Shown piece after piece: positions 5,980 through 14,038 of a stretch of DNA of 16,880 nucleotides. Each line of letters opens with the position of its first letter. The stretch's first letter is position 1. Origin of the DNA: CBDHDN01 sp965261585. GTDB taxonomy: Bacteria; Pseudomonadota; Alphaproteobacteria; UBA6615. Where the stretch lies: positions 1 through 16,880 of the forward strand of contig CBDHDN010000017.1 in NCBI GenBank assembly GCA_965261585.1. Reading direction: 5' to 3'. Under the pieces are notes generated by a model that was given only the letters and a program-made list of their open reading frames with translations, was not told the DNA's origin and made no database searches. The translations under genes and the position numbers were made by a program.

Positions 5980-7631
5980 CCCGGATTTCTCACACGGAGT
6001 AGTGCATCGGGGCCCCGAATCAGCGAAAGTGATTGTTGCAACAAGAACTTAAGCTGAGACGGAGGATCTCCCCGATGCCAACAGAGTGTATCTCGGATCT
6101 GTTCGGATTTGCACGCGTTGAGAGCCGGCGCGTTGAGGCAGCGTTTGACGGCGGTGCGGTGACGTCGAACGGCGGCGCGCTTTTGCTGGGGGCCACGGAG
6201 CGGGCGATTGGCCTGGTCGCGGGGTTTGCGCGATGTTTCCAGGACGGCCGCGATCCGGCGTTGACGGAGCACAGCGTCGCGACGCTGGTCGGCCAACGTG
6301 TGTTCGCCCTGGCGCTGGGTTATGAGGACCTGATCGACCACGACGAGCTGCGCCATGATCCGGTGATGGCGGTGCTCGCCGGCAAGCTCGAGGCGCGGCG
6401 GGCGGACTGCGCGCCGCTCGCCGGCAAGTCGACGCTGAACCGGCTGGAGCACGCGCCGTCGGGGGCGCCGTCGCGCTATCACAAGATCGGCCACGACGCG
6501 GCGGCGATCGGGCGCCAGTTCGTCGCGCTGTTCTTGGCCGCGCACCGGCGGCCGGCGAAGCAGATCATCATCGACCTCGACGCGACCGACGATCCGTTGC
6601 ACGGCGAGCAGGAGGATCGGTTCTTCCACGGTTACTACGATTGTTACTGCTATCTGCCGCTGTACATCTTCTGTGGCCGGCATCTGCTGGCGGCGAAGCT
6701 GCGGCCGGCCAATATCGACGGCGCCGCCGGCGCGATCGAGGAGCTCGCCCGGATCGTCGAGCAGATCCGCGACGACTGGCCGGACGTGCGTATTCTGGTG
6801 CGCGCTGATTCCGGCTTCGCCCGCGAGGCGCTGATGGCGTGGTGCGAAGCCAACCGGGTCGACTACGTCTTTGGGCTGGCCAGGAACAAGCGGCTCAGCG
6901 GCGCGATCGAGAACGCTCTCGCCGCCGCCGCCGCCGACAGCCGGCGCACCGGCAAGCCGGCCCGCCGCTACCAGGAGCTGGTGTGGACGACGCGTAAGAG
7001 CTGGAGCCGTGAACGCCGCGTCGTCGCCAAGGCCGAATGGACCCACGGTAAGGCCAATCCGCGCTTCGTCGTCACCTCGCTCGGCACCGGCGAGGTCAAG
7101 GCCCGCCGGCTCTATGAAAAGGTCTATTGCGCCCGCGGCGACATGGAGAACCGCATCAAGGAATGCCAGGCCGATCTGTTCGCCGACCGCACTTCGGCTG
7201 CCACCATGCGGGCCAACCAGCTGCGCTTGTGGTTCGCCGCCATGGCCTATGCGCTGCTCTGCGCGCTGCGCCGCATCGCCCTCAAGCACACCCGCTTCGC
7301 CCGCGCCACCTGCGGCACCATCCGCTTGAAGCTGTTGAAGATCGGCGCCCAGGTGCGCCGCTCCGTCCGCCGCGTCAAGTTCGCAATGGCGTCTTCGTTC
7401 CCCTACCAGCAGGAATACCGCCTGGCTCACCATCGATTATGCAACGCCACCGGCTGACCCCAGCAGCCGGCCTCCGCCCGTCCCGTCAACCACACAGGAT
7501 CAACTCCAGCCTCAGACCACCGCCAGCAGCCGGCGGAACCCCCCAGACTGCCTGCTTCACAGCAACCCATCAACAGTGCCCAAGATAAACTGGCTCTCGG
7601 CCACCACCAATCCCGCTGTGAGAAATCCGGG
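5980..7631 (+). mobile_element. IS1380-family insertion sequence flanked by CTAG
   Basis: This 1652-bp element has perfect 15-base terminal inverted repeats (CCCGGATTTCTCACA at 5980-5994; complement at 7617-7631). CTAG lies on both sides (5976-5979, 7632-7635), consistent with a 4-bp target duplication. It carries one long transposase gene. The left CTAG is shared with the right end of the IS5-family element. About 160 bases after the transposase stop, up to the right repeat, hold no further gene. Confidence 0.9.
6075..7457 (+). CDS. IS1380-family transposase (DDE group 1)
   Basis: A 460-residue transposase of normal family length. The N-terminus SDLFGFARVESRRVEAAFDGG with GGALLL is typical. 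The catalytic Asp pair region is IIIDLDATDDPLHG (D167/D169), a second Asp is in LVRADSGFAREAL (D245), and the Glu is in RGDMENRIKECQADLF (E358). ATG 6075 was chosen over an in-frame upstream start at 6033 because GGAGG sits 9 bases before it and the protein start then matches the family. No frameshift or missing key residue is visible, so the element may be competent. A long antisense open frame across this gene is a codon-bias shadow. Confidence 0.93.
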   Translation: MPTECISDLFGFARVESRRVEAAFDGGAVTSNGGALLLGATERAIGLVAGFARCFQDGRDPALTEHSVATLVGQRVFALALGYEDLIDHDELRHDPVMAVLAGKLEARRADCAPLAGKSTLNRLEHAPSGAPSRYHKIGHDAAAIGRQFVALFLAAHRRPAKQIIIDLDATDDPLHGEQEDRFFHGYYDCYCYLPLYIFCGRHLLAAKLRPANIDGAAGAIEELARIVEQIRDDWPDVRILVRADSGFAREALMAWCEANRVDYVFGLARNKRLSGAIENALAAAAADSRRTGKPARRYQELVWTTRKSWSRERRVVAKAEWTHGKANPRFVVTSLGTGEVKARRLYEKVYCARGDMENRIKECQADLFADRTSAATMRANQLRLWFAAMAYALLCALRRIALKHTRFARATCGTIRLKLLKIGAQVRRSVRRVKFAMASSFPYQQEYRLAHHRLCNATG

Positions 7632-7759
7632 CTAGAACGTTTCCCACTTGCGTGGAATCGCTCCGGCCCGCTCCCCCACCCGGCCACCCACGGGATCGTA
7701 TGCTATGGGTGGCCGGGTGGGAGAGTGGGCCGGAGCCGAATGAACTGGAAACGCTCTAG
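7632..7759. repeat. 128-bp imperfect palindrome with CTAG ends
   Basis: The left arm begins CTAGAACGTTTCCCA and runs through GCTCCGGCCCGCTCC and CCACCCGGCCACCC. The right arm, read on minus, begins CTAGAGCGTTTCCAGTTCA and repeats GCTCCGGCCCACTCTCC and CCACCCGGCCACCC. The tip is a short non-pairing centre near 7695-7705. This resembles the dispersed CTAGAGCGTTTCC-type palindromes I associate with alphaproteobacterial genomes, perhaps MITEs with TA duplication. It could also act as a terminator hairpin for the minus-strand SDR gene; its right CTAG contains that gene's TAG stop. Confidence 0.75.
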
Positions 7760-8519
7760 AACCCAGCGGCGATCGTCAGGCCGCCGTCGACCGTAATCAC
7801 CTGACCGGTCAGGTAGCGCGCACCGGCCGAAGCCAGAAACACCGCGACGTCGGCAATATCCTCCGGCGTGCCGATCCGGCCCAGGGGAACGGCGCGCTCG
7901 GCCGGCTTGATGCCGCTCTCGCCCACCGAGTGATAGGGATCGAGCAGCTGGGCCGTGCGGATCAGCCCTGGGGCGATGCCGTTTACCCGTATGCCCTCGC
8001 CCGCCAGCTCGACCGCCAGGCCGCGGACCAGGCCGACGACGCCGCCCTTGGCCGCGGAATACGGCACGTGGTCGGCCCAGCCCTGCACACCGCCGGCGAT
8101 CGAGGCGAGGCAGACGATGGCGCCACGCCGCTGCTTGCGCATCCGTGGCAGGGCCGCCCGGGCGACCCGCATCATGCCCTTCAGGTCGACGTCGAGGGTC
8201 GTGTCCCACTGGCTGTCGGTAAGGCCGCGCATCGGCGTCTTCTTGGCGATGCCGGCATTGTTGATCAGCACATCGAGGCCGCGCCGATGCTTGCGCTCGA
8301 CCGCCGCGACGACAGCGGCCACCTGCTCCGTGTCGGTCACGTCCATGAAATGGAACTCGGCCGCGCCCTTGCCGGCCTTGATGCGGCGCACGACGGCCTT
8401 CGCTTCCTTCTCCAGCACGTCGGTAACGATGACCCGGTGCCGGCCTTGGCCAGCGCCAATGCGGTGGCCTTGCCGATACCGATCCCGGCACCGGTCACGA
8501 GCGCGAGTGGTCGTGCCAT
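7756..8519 (-). pseudogene. Short-chain dehydrogenase/reductase (SDR), one frameshift
   Basis: A NAD(P)-dependent oxidoreductase of the classical SDR type; the substrate (sugar, polyol, hydroxy acid or acyl) cannot be read. ATG 8519 gives MARPLALVTGAGIGIGKATALALAKAG with the TGxxxGIG dinucleotide motif; an SD-like GGGAGGG precedes it. Near 8438-8441 one base is missing (GGCCGGCACCGG where GGCCGGCCACCGG is expected). The frame moves, and family sequence resumes as VTDVLEKEAKAVV in the other frame. That frame contains NNAG, the serine region CLASIAGG, the catalytic YSAAKGG and the PGLIRT motif. Repaired, it is 254 residues, normal for the family. It lies 55 bases after puuE on the same strand, probably one operon. 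Real mutation or sequencing error cannot be separated here. Confidence 0.88.
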
Positions 8520-8574
8520 CGGGGTTCCCTCCCCTCGGTTCGTGATTCCGTGCGGCGAGCGCGGCGCCAACCCG

Positions 8575-9474
8575 CTACGCGGGAGCGTGGTGGGTGTGCC
8601 AGTGACGGGCGATGTCGATGCGGCGGGCGAGCCAGACCTTGTCGCGGGCCTGGACATAGTCGGCGAACCGGGCCAGCGCTGCGGCGCGCCCGGGGCGGCC
8701 GGCGAGCCGGCAGTGCAGCCCAATCGACAGCATCTTCGGCGCATCCGCGCCCTCCTCGTAGAGCACGTCGAGGGCGTCGCGCAGATAGGCGAAGAACTGG
8801 TCGCCCGAGTTGAAGCCCTGGGCCGTCGCGAAGCGCATGTCGTTGTTGTCGAGGGTGTAGGGCACGATCAGGTGCGGCCGGCCATACTCGGTCGTCCAGT
8901 ACGGCAGGTCGTCGGCGTAGCTGTCGGCGTCGTAGAGGAAGCCGCCGTCCTCGACGACGAGCCGGCGCGTCTGCGGGCTCCTGCGGCCGGTGTACCAGCC
9001 GAGCGGCCGCTCGCCAAGCACCCGGGTCTGGATCTCGAGCGCCCGGCGCATGTGATCGCGCTCGGTCGCCTCGTCGACATACTGGTAATCGATCCAGCGA
9101 TAGCCGTGGCTCGCAACCTCCCAGCCGGCCTCGGTCATCGCCGCCACGGCCTCGGCGTTGCGCTCCGGCGCCATGGCGACGGCATAGACCGTGACCAGAA
9201 TGCCGCGCGTCGTGAACAGGCGGTGGAGCCGCCAGAAACCGGCGCGGCTACCGTACTCGTAGATCGACTCCATGTTCATGTGCCGCACGCCCGGCAGCGC
9301 CGCGGCACCGACGATCTCCGACAGGAACGCCTCGGACGCGGCGTCGCCATGGAGAATGTTGTTCTCGCCGCCTTCCTCGTAGTTGATGACGAACTGCACG
9401 GCGATGCGCGCGCCGTCGGGCCAGCGCGGATCCGGCGGCGTGCGGCCATAGCCGACCATGTCTCTCGGGTACAT
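8575..9474 (-). CDS. puuE: Allantoinase PuuE-type, polysaccharide-deacetylase fold
   Basis: PuuE proteins hydrolyse (S)-allantoin to allantoate in purine (urate) catabolism and use a NodB-like deacetylase barrel unrelated to the metal-dependent amidohydrolase allantoinase. The start MYPRDMVGYGRTPPDPRWPDGARIAVQFV and the signatures NYEEGGENNILHGD, SHGYRWIDYQ, GWYTGRRSPQTRRL and YDADSYADDLPYW are the family pattern. ATG 9474 is preceded by GGGGGGAG at good spacing. The length is 299 residues, matching the family, with no signal peptide, so it is cytoplasmic. It is divergent from the M20 hydrolase across 178 bases and upstream of the SDR. Allantoin is the best substrate guess, but related NodB-fold amidases with other ureide or amide substrates exist, and no urate oxidase or transthyretin-like gene is in the window. 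Confidence 0.88.
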   Translation of the reverse strand: MYPRDMVGYGRTPPDPRWPDGARIAVQFVINYEEGGENNILHGDAASEAFLSEIVGAAALPGVRHMNMESIYEYGSRAGFWRLHRLFTTRGILVTVYAVAMAPERNAEAVAAMTEAGWEVASHGYRWIDYQYVDEATERDHMRRALEIQTRVLGERPLGWYTGRRSPQTRRLVVEDGGFLYDADSYADDLPYWTTEYGRPHLIVPYTLDNNDMRFATAQGFNSGDQFFAYLRDALDVLYEEGADAPKMLSIGLHCRLAGRPGRAAALARFADYVQARDKVWLARRIDIARHWHTHHAPA

Positions 9475-9652
9475 CGCTCCCCCCAACGGACTGCCGTGAC
9501 CCAGGCATTTGGCGGAGCGTACCAGACTTTCCCGCGTCATCATTGCCGCGATCGACCCGGCGATCCAGCGGGCAGCATCGGCCCGAGTTGCGGCGGGCCA
9601 CGCACGCTGATAACTGTGGCGACCGGGACATCGATCGGGTGGGAGGATCGAA
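9475..9652. promoter_or_regulatory. Divergent intergenic region between puuE and the M20 gene
   Basis: These 178 non-coding bases separate two head-to-head genes and must hold both promoters. I could not pick convincing -35/-10 pairs or a clear operator palindrome. Ribosome-binding sites are obvious: GGGGGGAG before puuE and GGGAGGATC before the M20 ATG. Confidence 0.4.
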
Positions 9653-10816
9653 ATGGACGACGCCGCGCTGGCCGCAGAACCGACGGCGATCCTCGCCGAT
9701 TTGATCGCCATGCCCTCCCCCTACCCGCCCGGCGACACGGTCGCGATCTGCACCTACGCCGCCGAGCGGTTGCGCACGGCCGGCTGTGCGGTCGAGGTGG
9801 CGGGCCGCGCCGCGGGCATCGACAACGTCGTCGCGCGGCTCGGCAGCGGCCGGCCGTCCCTCGTGTTCAACGCCCATGTCGACACCGTCGGCGTCGGCGA
9901 GCGCGCCGACTGGCGCAGCGACCCGTTCGAGGCGGTCGTCGCCGACGGTCAGGTGACGGGCCTGGGTGCCGGCAACTGCAAGGGCTCGATGGCCGTACAG
10001 CTGTGGCTGGCGGCCGAGCTCGCCCGCCGCGGCGGCCCGCGCGCGGGCGAGGTCGTGTTCACGTTCGTCGGCGACGAGGAGCGCCTCGGCCACGACGGGC
10101 TCTATTACCTGCGCGAGACCGGCGCGGCCCACCCCGACATGCTCGTGCTGGGCGCCCAGACCGAGAACCAGCTGATCACCGAAGAACGCGGCGTCGTGTG
10201 GGCGCGCCTGACGACCCACGGCCGCGCCGCCCATGCCGGCAACCCGGCCGCCGGCGACAACGCGATCGGCCGCATGGTGCGCCTGCTCGCGCACCTGGAC
10301 GCGAAGCTGGCGCCGCAGCTGGCCAAACGCCGGGCCGGCGACAAGCTCTCGACGATGAGTGTCGGGCTGATCCGCGGCGGCCACAACACGAACGTCGTGC
10401 CGGCGGCATGCCTGGCCGAGATCGACCGCCGCCTGCTGCCGGACGAGAACGTCGATACCGCGTTCGCCGAGCTGGAGCGCATCATTGCCGACGCCGGCGA
10501 GCCGTCCGACCGCTACGCCGTCGAGTTCCTGACCGGCACGAACGGCTTCTCGGCGCCGGCCGACGGTGCCTGCGTCAGCGCCTTTGCAGCAGCGATCGAG
10601 GCGCGCACCGGCCGGCCGGCGCGCTTCCTCAACGCCACCGGCGTCAGCGACGGCCGCTACTTCGCCGACGACGGGATCGAGATCGTCAACTTCGGCCCCG
10701 GCGCCGGCACGCAAGGCCACGCCGCCAACGAATCCGTGCCGATCGCCCAGCTCGTCGACGCCGCGCATATCCAGCTCGACATGGTGGAGCGGGTGCTGGG
10801 GTTTGGCGAAGCCTAG
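9653..10816 (+). CDS. M20-family (ArgE/DapE-like) amidohydrolase with variant metal site
   Basis: M20 enzymes cleave amide bonds in N-acyl amino acids, small peptides or ureides with a two-zinc centre. The 387 residues fit. Visible elements are FNAHVDTVG (H75, D77), FVGDEERLG (catalytic E142, ligand E143), HAGNPAAGDNAIG (dimer-domain H194) and GTQGHAANES (late ligand H356). Two expected ligands differ. The bridging Asp of the usual GxGxxDMKG is Asn in GLGAGNCKG (N108). The Glu of the usual GEPT is Ala in LGAQTEN (A168), though E171 is near. The start has a strong GGGAGGATCGAA site. Divergent pairing with puuE suggests a linked ureide or amide pathway, but the substrate is unknown. No frameshift is seen. 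Confidence 0.88.
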   Translation: MDDAALAAEPTAILADLIAMPSPYPPGDTVAICTYAAERLRTAGCAVEVAGRAAGIDNVVARLGSGRPSLVFNAHVDTVGVGERADWRSDPFEAVVADGQVTGLGAGNCKGSMAVQLWLAAELARRGGPRAGEVVFTFVGDEERLGHDGLYYLRETGAAHPDMLVLGAQTENQLITEERGVVWARLTTHGRAAHAGNPAAGDNAIGRMVRLLAHLDAKLAPQLAKRRAGDKLSTMSVGLIRGGHNTNVVPAACLAEIDRRLLPDENVDTAFAELERIIADAGEPSDRYAVEFLTGTNGFSAPADGACVSAFAAAIEARTGRPARFLNATGVSDGRYFADDGIEIVNFGPGAGTQGHAANESVPIAQLVDAAHIQLDMVERVLGFGEA

Positions 10817-10820
10817 AAGG

Positions 10821-10912
10821 AAAATGAACCACAGAGACACAGCGGCACAGAGAAAGTTCGATTGACGGGGTTCCTCTGTGTCTCTGTGCCTCTGTGCCTC
10901 TGTGGTTCAAAA
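10821..10912. repeat. CTCTGTG-type palindromic repeat after the M20 gene
   Basis: The left arm GAACCACAGAGACACAGCGG (from 10826, continuing CACAGAG) pairs with the right arm ending CTCTGTGCCTCTGTGGTTC (ending 10908). The right arm is itself built of four tandem 8-base units (CTCTGTGT/CTCTGTGC/CTCTGTGC/CTCTGTGG). The left arm has one unit fewer. Such ACCACAGAG-type palindromes recur in intergenic DNA of several phyla. Here it could fold into a long hairpin and act as a terminator for the M20 gene. Confidence 0.7.
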
Positions 10913-10984
10913 GATCCCTTGTTAGCTTCCAAGCGGACCCGCGCCGTGTTCTGATTAGGACCGCAGGCAGCGTTGGGAGGCGAC

Positions 10985-11919
10985 ATGGCGAAGAGCAACA
11001 AGGTCATCATCTCGTGCGCGGTGACGGGTGCGATCCATACGCCGACGATGTCGGACGCGCTGCCGGTGACGCCCGACGAGATCGCCGCGCAGTCGATCGC
11101 CGCGGCCGAGGCCGGTGCGGCGATCCTGCACCTGCACGCGCGCGACCCCGCCGACGGCCGCCCGACGCCCGACCCGGCCGTGTTCATGCAGTTCCTGCCG
11201 CGCATCAAGCAGTCCACCGACGCCGTCATCAACGTGACGACCGGCGGCGGCCTGGGCATGACCCTGGAGGAACGGCTGGCGGCGGCGCTCGCGGCGAAGC
11301 CCGAGATGGCCTCGCTCAACATGGGCTCGATGAACTTCGGCATCTTCCAGGCCGCCGACAAATACGCGGACTGGAAATACGATTGGGAAGAGCCCTATCT
11401 GCGCATGACGGACGATTTCATTTTCCGCAATACATTCAAAGATATCGAGTACATTCTGAAAGAATTAGGCGAAGGCGCTGGCACGAAGTTCGAGCACGAG
11501 TGCTACGACATCGGCCACCTCTACAACACGGCGCATTTCCTCGACCGCGGGCTGCTGAAGCCGCCGATCTTCATCCAGTCGATCTTCGGCATCCTCGGCG
11601 GCATCGGCGCCGAGCCCGACAACCTGATATTCATGCGGCGCACCGCCGACCGCCTGTTCGGCGATGACTATGTCTGGTCGGTGCTGGCCGCCGGGCGCCA
11701 TCAGATGGCGTTCACGACCCAGGCGGCGATGCTGGGCGGCAATGTGCGCGTCGGCCTGGAGGACAGCCTCTACGCCGCCAAGGGCAAGCTCGCCACCAGC
11801 AACGCCGAGCAGGTCACCAAGATCCGCCGCATCCTGGGGAGCTGTCCCTCGACATCGCGACCCCCGGCGAGGCCCGCGACATGCTGCATCTCAAGGGCGG
11901 CGACCGGGTCGCGTTCTAA
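10985..11919 (+). pseudogene. BKACE / DUF849 beta-keto acid cleavage enzyme, one frameshift near the C-terminus
   Basis: BKACE enzymes condense a beta-keto acid with acetyl-CoA to give acetoacetate and a new CoA ester, using zinc; 3-keto-5-aminohexanoate cleavage (Kce) is the founding case. The start ATG 10985 has GGGAGGC just upstream. Motifs are VIISCAVTGAIHTP, the zinc histidines in ILHLHARDP (H49, H51), VTTGGG, SLNMGSMNFG, and Glu/Asp in RVGLEDSLY (E259, D260), then KLATSNAEQV. At the GGGG run 11836-11839 one G appears to be missing. With it, the C-terminus reads ILGELSLDIATPGEARDML and ends RVAF with TAA at 11917-11919, giving about 311 residues, normal length. Without it, the last ~28 residues are wrong and the frame runs on. 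The keto-acid substrate cannot be predicted from sequence alone. Confidence 0.9.
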
Positions 11920-12112
11920 GCGCGCCAAAGTTCCAATCGGCAAGTACTCAGCCGCTGCCAGCGGCCACCGCCCGGCAGCGTTCGCACTGGCACCACCGCC
12001 AGGGACATGCCCGCAGCGGTTGCACGTTAATCCTCCATTAGCCGTCTTTCGCTATCTAGGGAGGAGAACCCTACCGTACCAATGCACCCCGCAAGATATT
12101 CGGATGGTACGC
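11920..12112. other. Intergenic region before the outer-membrane protein gene
   Basis: These 193 bases show no gene on either strand. GGGAGGAGAA at about 12059-12068 looks like a strong ribosome-binding site, but the nearest ATG it serves (12082) opens a frame without family-like sequence. The barrel gene starts further on at 12104 or 12113. No clear promoter or terminator was found. Confidence 0.3.
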
Positions 12113-12790
12113 ATGCGAATTCCACTCCTGCTCGCCATCGCCACGATTTCGCTCGTGCCTGGCCTCACCACCGCTCGCGCGGACGGACCCGCCATCGCGT
12201 TCGGTCCACAGATCAGCACCCTGGGCCTCGGCGGCGAGGCTGGCCTCCGGTTCAACGATTTCGTGGGGCTGCACGGCGGCGGCAACTATTTCACGCTCGA
12301 CTTCGACAACAACGTCAACAGCACGAACTATGCCTTCGAGCTCGACCTGGTTTCGGCCGGCGGGGTCGTCGACCTGCATCCGTTCGGCGGCGGCTTTCGC
12401 GTCAGCGGCGGCGTGCGCTGGAACGGCAACAACGCCTCGCTGCGGGCGACGCCCAACGGCACCATCCTGATCGGCGACACGACGTTCACCGCGGCGCAGG
12501 CCGGCTCACTGTCGGGCGATCTCGATTTCGAGACGTTCGCGCCGCTTGCCAGCGTCGGCTATCAGGGCAGTTTTTTCGCCGACCGGGTGCAGCTTTCCTT
12601 CGATCTGGGCGTGCTGTTCCAGGGCGACCCGAACGTCACCCTGAACGCCAGTGGCACCCTGGCCAACGACCCCACCCCAATACCAATGGCTCGGAAAACG
12701 ACATCCGCGCCATGGTCACCCGGCGAAAACTCTCCGCCGGCACCCGCTCGCAATCCGGCAAGCAGGCCCGCGACACCTTCATCGGGCTGA
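12113..12790 (+). pseudogene. Outer-membrane beta-barrel protein, 3' end replaced by transposase remnant
   Basis: The frame begins MRIPLLLAIATISLVPGLTT with ARADG following, a clear Sec signal peptide with likely cleavage after ARA (about residue 23). The mature part alternates polar and apolar residues with glycine turns (LGLGGEAGLRF, VGLHGGGNYFTLDF, YAFELDLVSAGG, FRVSGGVRWNGNN, LASVGYQGSFFADRVQLSFDLG). This is a small porin-like or surface-antigen 8-strand barrel. Native sequence stops about residue 186 (NASGTLANDP, 12670). From there to TGA 12788-12790 the tail is an out-of-frame reading of transposase DNA. The missing final strands and terminal aromatic residue would block BAM-dependent assembly. 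ATG 12104 is an alternative start. No more precise family can be named. Confidence 0.7.
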
Positions 12791-12918
12791 TGAAGACCTG
12801 CCGAAAGCTCGGGATCTCATATTGGCATTATCTCGGCGACCGTCTCCAGGTCCCGAACGCAACACCGGTGCCATCTCTACCCGGCCTCGTCAGACAACGA
12901 TGCATGGAAATGGCCTAG
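12673..12918 (+). pseudogene. Transposase C-terminal remnant (IS66-like DDE group)
   Basis: About 81 codons in a frame different from the barrel gene, ending TAG at 12916-12918. They read NGSENDIRAMVTRRKLSAGT, then GKQARDTFIGLMKTCRKLG, ISYWHYLGDRL and LPGLVRQR. This matches the C-terminus of a transposase group with an NGSE-IR motif (the Glu being the likely last acidic residue), which I believe is IS66-like; the family name is uncertain. No N-terminal part or terminal repeat is visible, so this is a deletion remnant. It sits exactly between the cut 3' end of the barrel gene and the cut 5' end of the amidohydrolase. Confidence 0.65.
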
Positions 12919-13983
12919 CCGCCCGGTCTTTTGCCCCGGTTACGTGCGAACGGCATCGGCCGCACCGGCCTGGGCGACGCCGCGCAGTTCGTCCAGGACG
13001 TGTTCGTGGATTCCTACACCGACATGATGGTGCTGTCGTTTATCCCGTCGCGGCGCGAGCGCGAGCTCCTGACGATTCAGGAGGCGGACGCGACGCGGCG
13101 GATCATCGATCAGATGGCGGGCACGCGGCGCCTGCTGCTGCACGCCGCGTCAACCCGAACCAGCCCGGCGATTTTGGACGGCATGGACGAGCTCGCCGAG
13201 GTCTGGGGCGTGCGGGCCTGGAAGTGTTACACCCAGTGGGGCCCGGACGGGCGCGGCTTCTCCCTGCATGACGAGGCGACAGGCCCTGAAACTCATCGAG
13301 AAGGCGCGCGCCCTGGGCGTCAAGACCATCTGCGTGCACAAGGGCCTGCCGTTCGGCCGCCGCTCCTACAAGCACTCGATCGCCGGCGACGTCGGCATCG
13401 TCGCCCGCGCCTTCCCCGACGTGAATTTCCTGGTCTATCACTCGGGCTTCATCACGGCGCAGGCCGAAGGGCCGTATGACCCGAACCGCGGCGAAGGCGT
13501 CGACGCTCTGATCCGCTCGGTCGAGGACAACGGCATCGGGCCAACGCCAACGTCTATGCCGAGCTTGGCAGCACCTGGCGGTTCGCCTCGCGCAACCCGG
13601 AGATGGCGGCCCACATCATCGGCAAGCTGGTCAAGCATATCGGCGAGCAAAACGTGCTCTACGGCTCCGAGTCGATCTGGTTCGGCTCGCCCCAGGACCA
13701 GATCCAGGGCTTGCGCACGTTCCAGATCTCCGCCGAATTCCAGGACCGCTACGGCTATCCCGAGATGACGCCGCGGCTGCGCGCCCAGATCTTCGGCCTC
13801 AACGCCGCCCGCCCCTACGGCATCGACGTGGACGAGGGCTTGCGCCGCGCCCGCGACGACCCCATCCAACACCGCCGTGCCCAATACCGCGCCGCCCCGG
13901 ATCCGCATTTCCTGACCTACGGCCCCAAGACGCGCCACGAATTCCTCGCCAACCGGCGCGCGCGAGGGGGTTCACCGGTCTAA
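12919..13983 (+). pseudogene. Amidohydrolase family 2 protein, 5'-truncated and frameshifted
   Basis: A metal-dependent TIM-barrel hydrolase of the amidohydrolase_2 type; the substrate is unknown. Family motifs appear in changing frames: FVQDVFVDSYTDMMVLSF, LTIQEADATRR, VWGVRAWKCYTQWGPDGRGF, GVKTICVHKGLPFG, DVNFLVYHSGF, NVYAELGSTWRF, GSPQDQIQGLRTFQ and IFGLNAARPYGID. At least four single-base indels are inferred: one base missing near 13141-13146 and one extra in TTTT 13172-13175 (restoring RVNPNQPGD), one extra in CCC 13284-13286 (restoring DEATGLKLIEKA), and one missing near 13538-13543 (restoring PNANVYAELG). The N-terminal ~150 residues expected for this group, including the first metal-binding strand, are absent before the transposase remnant. 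Stop TAA 13981-13983. Non-functional as it stands. Confidence 0.8.
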
Positions 13984-14038
13984 TTCGCCAGAGTACCGGT
14001 CGGACGGTGCGATCGGATAAACAGACACGCCCCCTGCT

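Noticed and set aside
5976..7433. A 485-codon minus-strand frame across the IS1380 element
   Set aside because: It is a shadow of the transposase, which has all DDE motifs on the plus strand.
7930..10827. A 965-codon plus-strand open frame across the SDR, puuE and M20 region
   Set aside because: It is antisense to SDR and puuE and out of frame with the M20 gene. The composition is Arg/Ala/Gly-rich with no domain, which is typical of third-position GC bias.
9248..10840. A 530-codon minus-strand frame opposite the M20 gene
   Set aside because: The M20 gene on the plus strand has full family motifs and a strong ribosome-binding site; the antisense frame has none.
10873..10908. CRISPR-like short tandem repeats
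   Set aside because: Units are 8 bases, contiguous and part of a palindrome; there are no spacers and no cas genes.
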